Of a DNA stretch of 27,663 nt, positions 8,001 through 15,233 are shown in pieces. The notes below the pieces were generated by a model, which did no database searches, was not told the DNA's origin, and worked only from the letters and a program-made list of their open reading frames with translations. Both the position numbers and the translations under genes were made by a program. Each line of letters opens with the position of its first letter. Position 1 is the first letter of the stretch. Source of the DNA: JAAYAY01 sp964429355 (GTDB taxonomy: Bacteria > Planctomycetota > Planctomycetia > Pirellulales > Thermoguttaceae); assembly GCA_964429355.1 (NCBI GenBank), contig CAYSCH010000086.1, positions 1 to 27,663 of the forward strand, in the 5' to 3' direction.

Positions 8001-9506
8001 CTACAACCCCCGGGCCAGATGGTAATACATCTCGTTCCAGCGGAGCTGGTTCTTCAGATCGGCGATCCTGGTATCGGCATCGATCCGGACCAGTTCCACG
8101 CCGGCCATCTCGGCAAAGTCCTCAAGATACTCCGTGCCGATCGCCTGGCTGAATCCGGTGTGATGGGGGCCGCCGGCGTAGATCCAGGCGGCGGCACCAA
8201 TCTTGAGGTTCGGGCGTGGCACCCAGAGCGCCCTGGCGACCGGCAGACGGGGCAGGGACTCATCCGCCTCCACCACGTCAATCTCGTTGACCAGCATCCG
8301 GAACCGGTTACCCATGTCCACAACGGCCGCGTTGATCCCCGGTCCGGCCGGAGCACTGAAGACAAGCCGCACCGGGTCCTCTTTCCCCCCGATCGAAAGC
8401 GGGTGGACCTCGGCCGAAGGCCTGCTCGCCGCAATCGACTCGCAGATCTCCAGCATATGGGCGCCGAGAACCTTCGGGCCCGCCGGGTCCAGGTGGTAGG
8501 TGTAGTCTTCCATGAACGACGTGCCCCCCGAAAGCCCCGTCGCCATGACCTTCATCGAGCGGACCAGGGCGGCCGTTTTCCAGTCCCCCTCGGCACCGAA
8601 TCCGTAGCCGTCGGCCATCAGACGCTGCACGGCGATGCCAGGCAATTGTCTCATGCCGTGGAGGTTCTCAAAGGTGTCGGTGAAGCCGGTAAAGTCACCC
8701 CGCTCCAAGAACATTCGAAGACCAAGTTCCGCCCGTGCCGCCTCTCGAAGGTCCGCGCGGCGATCGCCGCCGGGTCTGAGTTCCGGAGCCATCTGATAGC
8801 GATCATCGTACTGGCCGGCCAGCGTATCGATATCGGCGTCGCTGACGGAGCTCGTGACTGCGACCAGATCACCTACGCCGTATCCGCTGACCGAATAACC
8901 AAGCCGGATCTGGGCCTCGACCTTGTCGCCCTCGGTAACGGCCACCTCCCGCATGTTGTCGCCAAATCGGGCAATCTTTCCGCTCTGGGCGTCCGCCCAG
9001 GCTGCCGCGGCCCGAGTCCAGACCCCCAGGGCGGCCACGACTTCCGGATCCTGCCAGTGCCCCACGATGACTTTGCGATCTCGCCGCATCCGTGTGCCGA
9101 TAAACCCGAACTCCCGGTCGCCGTGGGCGGACTGGTTCAGGTTCATGAAGTCCATGTCGATCGTCGACCAGGGGATGTCCCGGTTGAATTGCGTGTGGAG
9201 ATGACAGAATGGCTTCTGGAGCGACTTGAGTCCGCTGATCCACATCTTGGCCGGCGAGAAAGTGTGCATCCAGGTAATCAGTCCGATGCACTGCCGCGTA
9301 GCGGTCGCTTCCAGGCAGAGGCTCCGAATCGAATCGGGCGTGGTCAGAACCGGCTTGAGTACGACTCGAACGGGAATTTCAGCCGCAGCACCGAGTGCCG
9401 CCGCAATCGTACGGGAGTTTTCCGCCACCTGCCGGAGGGTCTCGTCACCATAGAGGTGCTGGCTTCCCGTGGCGAACCAGACTTCGTGTTGTTTCAGGTC
9501 GATCAT
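8001..9506 (-). CDS. araA: L-arabinose isomerase
   Basis: The enzyme interconverts L-arabinose and L-ribulose in the cytoplasm, the first step of bacterial arabinose catabolism. The 501-residue product matches AraA along its length, from EVWFATGSQHLYG at the N-terminus to PHHTGFSQAI near the C-terminus. Taking the ATG at 9506, the metal-binding and catalytic residues fall at the E. coli positions: E306 (FGAEGDWK), E333 (SFMEDYTYH) and H350 (GAHMLEI), with the last histidine at 448/449 (E. coli H450). The E of EVWF also sits at residue 8 as in E. coli. GGAGAAG lies 8 nt upstream of this ATG, while the GTG three codons earlier abuts the same element and is rejected. No araB or araD kinase/epimerase gene lies beside it, so the later steps must be encoded elsewhere. 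AraA enzymes can also act on D-galactose. Confidence 0.97.
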   Translation of the reverse strand: MIDLKQHEVWFATGSQHLYGDETLRQVAENSRTIAAALGAAAEIPVRVVLKPVLTTPDSIRSLCLEATATRQCIGLITWMHTFSPAKMWISGLKSLQKPFCHLHTQFNRDIPWSTIDMDFMNLNQSAHGDREFGFIGTRMRRDRKVIVGHWQDPEVVAALGVWTRAAAAWADAQSGKIARFGDNMREVAVTEGDKVEAQIRLGYSVSGYGVGDLVAVTSSVSDADIDTLAGQYDDRYQMAPELRPGGDRRADLREAARAELGLRMFLERGDFTGFTDTFENLHGMRQLPGIAVQRLMADGYGFGAEGDWKTAALVRSMKVMATGLSGGTSFMEDYTYHLDPAGPKVLGAHMLEICESIAASRPSAEVHPLSIGGKEDPVRLVFSAPAGPGINAAVVDMGNRFRMLVNEIDVVEADESLPRLPVARALWVPRPNLKIGAAAWIYAGGPHHTGFSQAIGTEYLEDFAEMAGVELVRIDADTRIADLKNQLRWNEMYYHLARGL

Positions 9507-9621
9507 TCCACTCACTTCTCCGATAAGCCGATAGTGGTAGGCGCTCTGTCACGCGCTGTGGGTCTTCCGCACGTCCAGCAACTGCGGCACGATGTACGTC
9601 TGGAGGCAAGATGCCCACTTA

Positions 9622-9704
9622 GCGCAGGTACCAAACTAATGCCAAACGCCAGGGAGCGGCAAGTCGGCAACGCGCAAAAAACTACGAGAATTGCGCAGGC
9701 AACT
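9622..9704. promoter_or_regulatory. Candidate AraC-type operator: 21-bp-spaced direct repeats upstream of araA
   Basis: On the minus strand, AGTTGCCTGCGC (9704-9693) and AGTTTTTTGCGC (9683-9672) share AGTT-N3-TGCGC and start exactly 21 bp apart, two helical turns. That is the spacing of tandem half-sites bound by AraC/XylS-family activators. A looser third copy, AGTTTGGTACCTGCGC with 4 extra bases, lies at 9637-9622, closer to araA. An AraC-family gene is encoded 2.9 kb away. No strong -10/-35 pair was found between here and araA, as expected for an activator-dependent promoter. The same copies also create an inverted GCGCAA/TTGCGC pair at 9672-9696. Function is inferred only. Confidence 0.4.
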
Positions 9705-9781
9705 GGTTACCTTTCCGCCTTCGACCAGCCTTGCCTTTCGGCTTGTTGCGGATCCAACCCGCAGCTCCGCAAAGACGCCCG

Positions 9782-12445
9782 TTACATTTCAGGTGCGCTG
9801 ACAAGAAAGATCGAGGTGACGGGAGCAAGTTCCAGTTGTACCGCGGTATCAGCCGGAGAACGGGTGGCTGGTTGGGGAGCGATCTGACCAGTATGTGGGT
9901 CCCAACGTTCGAGCACGTGAACGCCACGAAGACGTATCGAGGTATCCACGGCTGTGTCGGATGAGTTGGCGAAGAACCAGAATTGGCGACCGGCAATTTC
10001 CTTGTGGAGATAGCTGAAATGACCTCCTTCCACAACGGGCGGATCAAGCCAGGTCACGTCGGGCTGAGGCAAGGCTTGCTCGATCGTCTTTCGCAGGGCG
10101 GCCGGTGTGGGATTCTCGAGGAACCAGGCGGCGCCACCGATGGCGTTGCGACTGGCGAAGACACGTCCGGGTCTCGAGGGGAGCAAGGCCAAGTTCGTGC
10201 CGGCGGCATCGAGAACGGCAAACTCGGCGATACTCGGGGTGTCGCTCGTCACTTGAGGTATGAGCAGGCGGACGCGGGACGCAGTTTTTTCCGCAAAGGT
10301 GTGGATGCGGTTGGCGCCGATCTCGGCGCCGTCGGCACACGTTTGCCACTGTTGTCCGTCCCAGTATTCCACGCGATGCGAGGTAGCTCGGTCGAAGACT
10401 TCCGTGATCGTGACCTTCACGAAGGTACGGGGCGTGCCGAAGTCCACCTCCAACCACTGGTCCACGCTGCTGTGATCCTGGGCGTTCCAGCGAGTCTCCG
10501 GATCACCGTCGAAGGCCATTCCGGCGTCGTGGCCGCCGTTCTCCCAGACGCTGGAAGCGCTGACTTTCGGATAGGCGGGCCACTGCTGGCTTGCACCTGC
10601 GGCCTCTTGGCCGAAGATGTGCCGGACCATGGCCCGAACTTCGTCACCTTTGCCAGCTTCCGCCGACTGGTCGGGCAAGCGCGTCGTGGCAATCACGTGG
10701 CCGCCGGAATCGAAGAAATCCATGATCTTGGCGAGGTTTGAGGCAGAAATGGCCTCCATGCCGGGGAGAACGACAACGCGATACTGTTGAGGGAAATCGG
10801 GTTGCTGCAACTGGAGGAACCCAGCGGCGAGGAGGCAGCGGGCATCCAAAGTCTCGGGGTGAAGGTAGGTGAAGTCATGGCGGAGTTCCAGGGATAGTCG
10901 CTCGCCCACCTCCATGTAGTCGGCCCACTGGGGGATCACTCCGCCTGTGTAGGGCTGGCCGGGACCGAAATGATAGGCGGCCTGGAGGCCGTGAATCGGA
11001 TAGAGCACGGCGATATCGACCATTGGCCGGCCCTGCTGGAGCACACGCTGCAAGCGGCCGATGTACTCGTTGTACCGCGGGAGCTCGGAGGCATAAGGCT
11101 CGGTGCGGAACGAAAGTTCGGGCGGGAAGGTGATCAGGTCCGTACGGTACCAGACGGCGTGTGGGACCATCAGGTTCACACCTTTGGCAAACTGATCCAT
11201 CGCCTCGCGGTAGAGGTTGGGCACAGGGAGGTTGATGGCTCCGTAGCACTCGGTCATGACCAGAGGTCGTCCGTAGTTGAACGCGGCCGAACTGACGACT
11301 TTGTACATGGGCGAGCCGCGATCGTAGGCGAATATCTGGTCGAGGCCTGGAATAGGCTGATACTGGAAGACCTTGATCAGGTCGCCACAAAGCCCGACCG
11401 GGTTGACGATTTCCTCCTGGTCGACATGCCCGGTTAACTGGATGCCGTGGGCCTGGCACCAGTCGGCGAGTGTCTTCACAAAACCGTTTGCGAACAACTC
11501 GGCGCGCAAACCGAACATGGCGTTGCGGGCCGCCGCAGTTTCCGGCCCGATCTCATACCACAGGGCCGGGTAGTACAAGACGGGACTGATGCCGAATTTC
11601 TCCTGAAAACGCTGGTTGAAGGCCGGCGTCCAGGCTCGACCACCCTCGACCCAATGGAAGGTGGGTTCGTCGTAGAAAGCGCTATCGATCGTCTTGCCGA
11701 AATGTTCCGGAAAGGTGGCGTAATACTCGTCGTAGGTGAGGGAGACAAACTTGCCGACGGATTCGGGATCGAGATAATCGACGAGATCCCGTGCGCCGTC
11801 GGGCACACAAACGAAAAACATCACCTGCCACGGCCCGTCGGGGGCCTGCCAGACGAGGCTCCGGTCGCGAACGTACGGGCTCAGGTCTACTCGCTCCTTT
11901 GTCTCGGTTTGCATGGCCACGGCGGCCATGAGATCACCGGCGGGAATCTCCAGTTGGACAGGGGCCGGGCCGGCAAAGACGGTTTCCACCAGGTCCAGGC
12001 GCTTGCTCAAGGCCTCAGGGTAACGCTCCTTCAGCAACCCGCCCGCACCGCCGCTGGGGAACCAGAACTCGTCGTAGAGGCACATCTTCAAGCCCAGGCG
12101 TGCAGCCGTGTCAACCGCATGGCGGTAATGACGAAGAAACTCGGGGCTCATGAACGGTACGCCCGTGTCTTTGGTGGGCAGAATGCCGAACCCGAAATAA
12201 CCGCTCTCGACCGACTTCTCCATGATCGCGGAGGTCGTACTCTGATCCAGGGGGCCATTCCAGAACCACAGGGGACGCGACTTCCATTGGGCAGGCGGAT
12301 CGGCGAAGTCCCGCCGGAGCGACTCAGCATCCGGCGGCGTGGCGGCCACGGATATCGCCGACAGCAGGGTTCCTGTTGCGATCGCCGCCACGGCAGCCAA
12401 GGTCGTTGCCGTGGTCGATCGGTGATTGGGTCTGGCAAATCGCAT
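9782..12445 (-). CDS. Secreted GH106-like glycoside hydrolase with F5/8-type (discoidin) domain
   Basis: The 887-residue product starts with a signal peptide (about 1-35, ending ISVAATPPD). It then shows a catalytic region resembling GH106 alpha-L-rhamnosidases: RPLWFWNGPLD, SGYFGFGILP and LGLKMCLYDEFWFPSGG. Acidic, potentially catalytic motifs are YDE at 258-260, GHVDQEE at 339-345 and MTECYGA around E399. Residues about 475-615 look like a GATase-like alpha/beta domain (VVVLPGMEAIS, FDSGGHVIAT). Residues about 626-747 form an F5/8-type C carbohydrate-binding module (AFDGDPETRWNAQ, QWLEVDFG), followed by a beta-sandwich tail. AAGGAG lies 7 nt before the ATG, and a promoter with a perfect -10 lies at 12521-12549. 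It sits between araA and an AraC-family regulator, so arabinose- or deoxysugar-containing glycans are a reasonable guess. Exact specificity is unknown; GH2-like or uncharacterised families are alternatives. Confidence 0.75.
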   Translation of the reverse strand: MRFARPNHRSTTATTLAAVAAIATGTLLSAISVAATPPDAESLRRDFADPPAQWKSRPLWFWNGPLDQSTTSAIMEKSVESGYFGFGILPTKDTGVPFMSPEFLRHYRHAVDTAARLGLKMCLYDEFWFPSGGAGGLLKERYPEALSKRLDLVETVFAGPAPVQLEIPAGDLMAAVAMQTETKERVDLSPYVRDRSLVWQAPDGPWQVMFFVCVPDGARDLVDYLDPESVGKFVSLTYDEYYATFPEHFGKTIDSAFYDEPTFHWVEGGRAWTPAFNQRFQEKFGISPVLYYPALWYEIGPETAAARNAMFGLRAELFANGFVKTLADWCQAHGIQLTGHVDQEEIVNPVGLCGDLIKVFQYQPIPGLDQIFAYDRGSPMYKVVSSAAFNYGRPLVMTECYGAINLPVPNLYREAMDQFAKGVNLMVPHAVWYRTDLITFPPELSFRTEPYASELPRYNEYIGRLQRVLQQGRPMVDIAVLYPIHGLQAAYHFGPGQPYTGGVIPQWADYMEVGERLSLELRHDFTYLHPETLDARCLLAAGFLQLQQPDFPQQYRVVVLPGMEAISASNLAKIMDFFDSGGHVIATTRLPDQSAEAGKGDEVRAMVRHIFGQEAAGASQQWPAYPKVSASSVWENGGHDAGMAFDGDPETRWNAQDHSSVDQWLEVDFGTPRTFVKVTITEVFDRATSHRVEYWDGQQWQTCADGAEIGANRIHTFAEKTASRVRLLIPQVTSDTPSIAEFAVLDAAGTNLALLPSRPGRVFASRNAIGGAAWFLENPTPAALRKTIEQALPQPDVTWLDPPVVEGGHFSYLHKEIAGRQFWFFANSSDTAVDTSIRLRGVHVLERWDPHTGQIAPQPATRSPADTAVQLELAPVTSIFLVSAPEM

Positions 12446-12520
12446 TCTTTTCTCCTTCAGTTTCCGTATCTCATGGGGTTGCTCCGAGGAGAGTGGTCAT
12501 GCCAGGGAGGACGACGGCCC

Positions 12521-12549
12521 ATTATATCCTGCGGTTTCGCGTCTGTAAC
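12521..12549 (-). promoter_or_regulatory. Sigma70-like promoter of the GH106-like gene
   Basis: On the minus strand, GTTACA (12549-12544) is followed after 17 bp by a perfect TATAAT (12526-12521). The predicted start near 12514 leaves a leader of about 70 nt ending in the AAGGAG element before the ATG at 12445. It lies in the 125-bp gap after the AraC-family gene, so the glycosidase can be expressed apart from its regulator. Confidence 0.58.
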
Positions 12550-12570
12550 CAAGTTGCCTTGCCGCGTTCG

Positions 12571-13500
12571 TCAGAACGGTGCGGAGCGAAAAGGAACCGT
12601 CAGGCAAGGGTCCGCTCCCTGGCTTTGCTGCCGGTACTGCGAGGGGGACATGCCGGTCTTGCGTTTGAACAACTTGGAGAAGTGGTACACGCTCCGGAAC
12701 TGGAGAAGTTCGGCGATCTCCTTGACGGGGAGGTCGGCGCCGCGGAGGAGCTCTTCAGCGCGGTGGATCTTCAACTGAAGGTGATACTGGTACGGCGAGA
12801 TCCCGGTCGCTTGCCGGAAGAGATGCTGGAAGCGACTCGTACTCAGGCCGAGTTGGGTGGCAACGGAGGCGATGGTCAGGTCGCCTCCGGCGTGATCCTC
12901 GAGAATCAGTTTGGCCTTGCGGATGAGATCGTGGAGCCGGCTGCCGGTCTGGCGAGTGCGGACCGCACTGAGCATGCTCGCCAGGATCTCCCAAACGCCG
13001 GCGGCGAGCAACTGCTCAAAGCCCGGCGGTTCGCAGCGCATACGGTCGAGCAGGGTGGTAAAAGCCCGGAGGATGAGCTCGTCGATGCCGGTACTGCAAA
13101 CCGGTTCTTCCGGTGTGATGAAGCGGCGTTGCTGGAGCCTTTCAGCGTCCTCGCCGGCGAAGCCGACCCAGTACTCCTCCCAGCCCGTCTCTGGATCGGG
13201 GCGATAGCGGTGCCAGACTCCGGGGAACAGCAGGATCGTGGTGCCGGCCCCGATTGGATGGGAGCCTGTCGCACGCGATTCAAACTCGCCTGCCCCGGCG
13301 CGGATATGGACAATCTGGTGTTCATCGAGGATTCGTCCCCGTTGCCAGGCGAATTCGTGGGACAGGGGATGCCCACGGCGTGGATAGGGCGCCCCAGCAG
13401 CCACCTGTCCGTGGCCGGCGCCGGTCACGTAAAGTCCCCACTGTCGGCCTCGCTGGCTGACGGGGAGATAGCGGTCGTAGTCTCTGACTGTTTTGGACAT
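12571..13500 (-). CDS. AraC/XylR-family transcriptional regulator
   Basis: The 309-residue product has an N-terminal cupin-like sensor half (about 20-170; HIRAGAGEFES then TTILLFPGVWHRYRPD) and a C-terminal AraC DNA-binding domain. Its first helix-turn-helix is at about 208-228 (LTIASVATQLGLSTSRFQHL) and the second at about 257-279 (PVKEIAELLQFRSVYHFSKL). The family signature FKRKTGMSPSQYR follows. Such proteins bind a small sugar with the N-terminal half and activate or repress transcription at tandem half-sites. It sits between two transcription units, the GH106-like gene with araA on one side and the divergent isomerase with a WbsX-like hydrolase on the other. It is therefore the obvious local regulator. 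No Shine-Dalgarno element precedes the ATG at 13500, so its translation may be weak. The ligand is inferred to be a pentose or deoxysugar, not shown. Confidence 0.92.
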   Translation of the reverse strand: MSKTVRDYDRYLPVSQRGRQWGLYVTGAGHGQVAAGAPYPRRGHPLSHEFAWQRGRILDEHQIVHIRAGAGEFESRATGSHPIGAGTTILLFPGVWHRYRPDPETGWEEYWVGFAGEDAERLQQRRFITPEEPVCSTGIDELILRAFTTLLDRMRCEPPGFEQLLAAGVWEILASMLSAVRTRQTGSRLHDLIRKAKLILEDHAGGDLTIASVATQLGLSTSRFQHLFRQATGISPYQYHLQLKIHRAEELLRGADLPVKEIAELLQFRSVYHFSKLFKRKTGMSPSQYRQQSQGADPCLTVPFRSAPF

Positions 13501-13611
13501 GGTCGATGAGGATGAGGGTTCGGCGACGCTGGGAAACGATCATAAAGAACCGAGCCCGCTCGCCAGTCTCAGGCGATGCGGGGCTTCTCTGGGCCAAACA
13601 GCCGTAGCAGG

Positions 13612-13617
13612 ATTATA
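13612..13617 (-). promoter_or_regulatory. Perfect -10 box, likely promoter of the AraC-family gene
   Basis: A perfect TATAAT is read on the minus strand at 13617-13612, about 105 nt upstream of the regulator's predicted start of translation. The -35 position (ATGCAC at 17-bp spacing) is a poor match, which suits an activator-dependent or weak promoter. Its -35 region abuts the divergent promoter at 13640-13667, so a protein bound between them could control both directions. Confidence 0.42.
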
Positions 13618-13639
13618 CAACAGATTGCCGTTTTGTGCA

Positions 13640-13667
13640 TTGTCATCGGACCGCCAAGGCCTACACT
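13640..13667 (+). promoter_or_regulatory. Sigma70-like promoter of the second isomerase gene
   Basis: TTGTCA (13640-13645) and TACACT (13662-13667) are 16 bp apart, matching the consensus at 5/6 and 4/6 positions. Transcription would start near 13675, about 50 nt before the ATG at 13727. It faces away from the AraC-family gene and its -10 box. Confidence 0.48.
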
Positions 13668-13726
13668 CAGGGAGACGCGGGGAATCGGTTGTCGGCAAAA
13701 CATCCCATTGGGTGAGGGCCTTTTTA

Positions 13727-15163
13727 ATGAACCGTCCAGGAGAGCTTCGGCCGCGGATCGGCCTGTTCGGGATCGGGCTGGAGACGTACTGGCCCCAGTT
13801 CGATGGTCTGCTCGATCGTTTGATCGGATACCAGCAGTTGATCGCCCAGCGATTGCGGGAACTGGGGGCGGACGTGGTCGACGTGGGGATGGTCGACCGT
13901 CCCGGAAAGGCGCGCCAGGCGGCCTCTTGCTTTCGACGGGAAGAGGTGGACCTGATTTTTCTCTACGTGTCGACATACGCCCTATCCAGCACGGTGCTGC
14001 CCGTCGTTCAGGAGGTGGGGGTTCCGGTCGTGGTGCTCAATCTGCAGCCGGTGGCACAACTGGACTATGCCCGATTCAATTCCCTGGGCGACCGGGGGGT
14101 GATGACGGGCGTGTGGTTGGAACATTGCCAGTCGTGCAGCGCACCGGAGATTGCGTGCGTCTTCAACCGCGCGGGAATTCCCTTCCATCTGGTAACGGGC
14201 TACCTGCAGGACGAGGCGGCGTGGCGGGAGATCGGCCATTGGGTCCAGGCCGTTCGGGCGGCGGCAGGGATGCGTCGAAACCGGGTGGGCGTGCTCGGCC
14301 ATTACTACTGCGGCATGCTCGACGTGTATACCGACCTGACGCAACAGTCGGCCACGTTCGGCAATCACTTCGAGCTGGTGGAAATGTGCAGGTTGCAGCG
14401 ACTGCGGGAGTCGGTCTCCGACTCGCAGACCGCGGCGAAGATCGAGCAATTCCACCGGGAGTTCGACGTATCGCCGGAGTGCGAACCGGCCGAGATCGAG
14501 CGTGCGGCGAGAACTTCCTGCGCGCTGGATGCACTCGTGGCCGACCACGAACTGGGCGCAATGGCCTACTACTATGAAGGTGAGGATGGCGGCAGCTACC
14601 GCGACATCGTGACGTCTGTGATTGCCGGCAACACATTGCTGACCGGGCATCATGTGCCGGTCGCAGGCGAATGTGAAATCAAGAACGTGCAGGCGATGAA
14701 GATCATGGACCTGTTCGGCGCAGGGGGCTCGTTCAGCGAGTTCTATCTGGCCGATTTCGTCGACGACGTGGTGCTCCTGGGGCATGACGGGCCGGCACAC
14801 TTCGCCATCGCCGAAGGAAAGGTGGGACTGGTGCCGCTGCCGGTTTATCACGGCAAACCGGGGAAGGGACTGTCGATCCAGATGACAGTGGCGCACGGAC
14901 CGGTTACGCTATTGTCAGTCGTCCAGCGCGGCGACGGAACCGTCCTGTTGCTGACCGCCGAAGGCCAGAGCGTTCCCGGCCCGGTGCTGCAGATCGGCAA
15001 CACGAACAGTCGCTACCGGTTCTCGATCGGCGCGACGCGGTTCATGAACGAGTGGTCCCAGGCCGGCCCGGCCCATCACTGCGTCATCGGCCTGGGGCAC
15101 ATTGGCGACAAGATCGAGAAACTCGGAAAACTGTTGCGGATCAAGGTGGTGAAGGTGTGTTGA
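13727..15163 (+). CDS. L-fucose/L-arabinose isomerase-superfamily protein (AraA-like)
   Basis: The 478-residue product belongs by eye to the aldose-ketose isomerases related to fucose and arabinose isomerases, but it is clearly different from the canonical AraA in this window. It opens with RIGLFGIGLETYWPQF and has a Rossmann-like first domain (VDLIFLYVSTYA, VPVVVLNLQP). The likely active-site half has Y-Y-Y-E-G-E-D at 281-287, GECEIKN at 314-320, HDGPAH at 353-358 and PAHH at 449-451. The Glu and His residues are candidate Mn-binding ligands, similar in order to AraA's E-E-H-H set. The ATG at 13727 is preceded by GGTGAGGG and a promoter; a longer in-frame start at 13493 would overlap the regulator and lacks signals. 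The gene is 70 bp upstream of a secreted hydrolase, probably in one operon. The substrate could be L-arabinose, D-arabinose or L-fucose; I cannot decide. Confidence 0.8.
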   Translation: MNRPGELRPRIGLFGIGLETYWPQFDGLLDRLIGYQQLIAQRLRELGADVVDVGMVDRPGKARQAASCFRREEVDLIFLYVSTYALSSTVLPVVQEVGVPVVVLNLQPVAQLDYARFNSLGDRGVMTGVWLEHCQSCSAPEIACVFNRAGIPFHLVTGYLQDEAAWREIGHWVQAVRAAAGMRRNRVGVLGHYYCGMLDVYTDLTQQSATFGNHFELVEMCRLQRLRESVSDSQTAAKIEQFHREFDVSPECEPAEIERAARTSCALDALVADHELGAMAYYYEGEDGGSYRDIVTSVIAGNTLLTGHHVPVAGECEIKNVQAMKIMDLFGAGGSFSEFYLADFVDDVVLLGHDGPAHFAIAEGKVGLVPLPVYHGKPGKGLSIQMTVAHGPVTLLSVVQRGDGTVLLLTAEGQSVPGPVLQIGNTNSRYRFSIGATRFMNEWSQAGPAHHCVIGLGHIGDKIEKLGKLLRIKVVKVC

Positions 15164-15233
15164 GAGTATCCGTCACGAGAAACGCCATCTTGCAGCAGTC
15201 GCCTCAACCAATCTCCTCAAATCGGGAAAATCC

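Noticed and set aside
7983..9887. A 634-codon open frame on the plus strand across araA
   Set aside because: It lies antisense to a textbook araA with all catalytic residues. High G+C content produces such open antisense frames, and it has no ribosome site or family pattern.
11447..12778. A 443-codon plus-strand frame
   Set aside because: It is antisense to the GH106-like gene and the end of the AraC-family gene, both of which are well supported.
13493..13726. An upstream extension of the second isomerase
   Set aside because: It would overlap the divergent AraC-family start and run through both promoters. The ATG at 13727 has a ribosome site and begins the family-like sequence.
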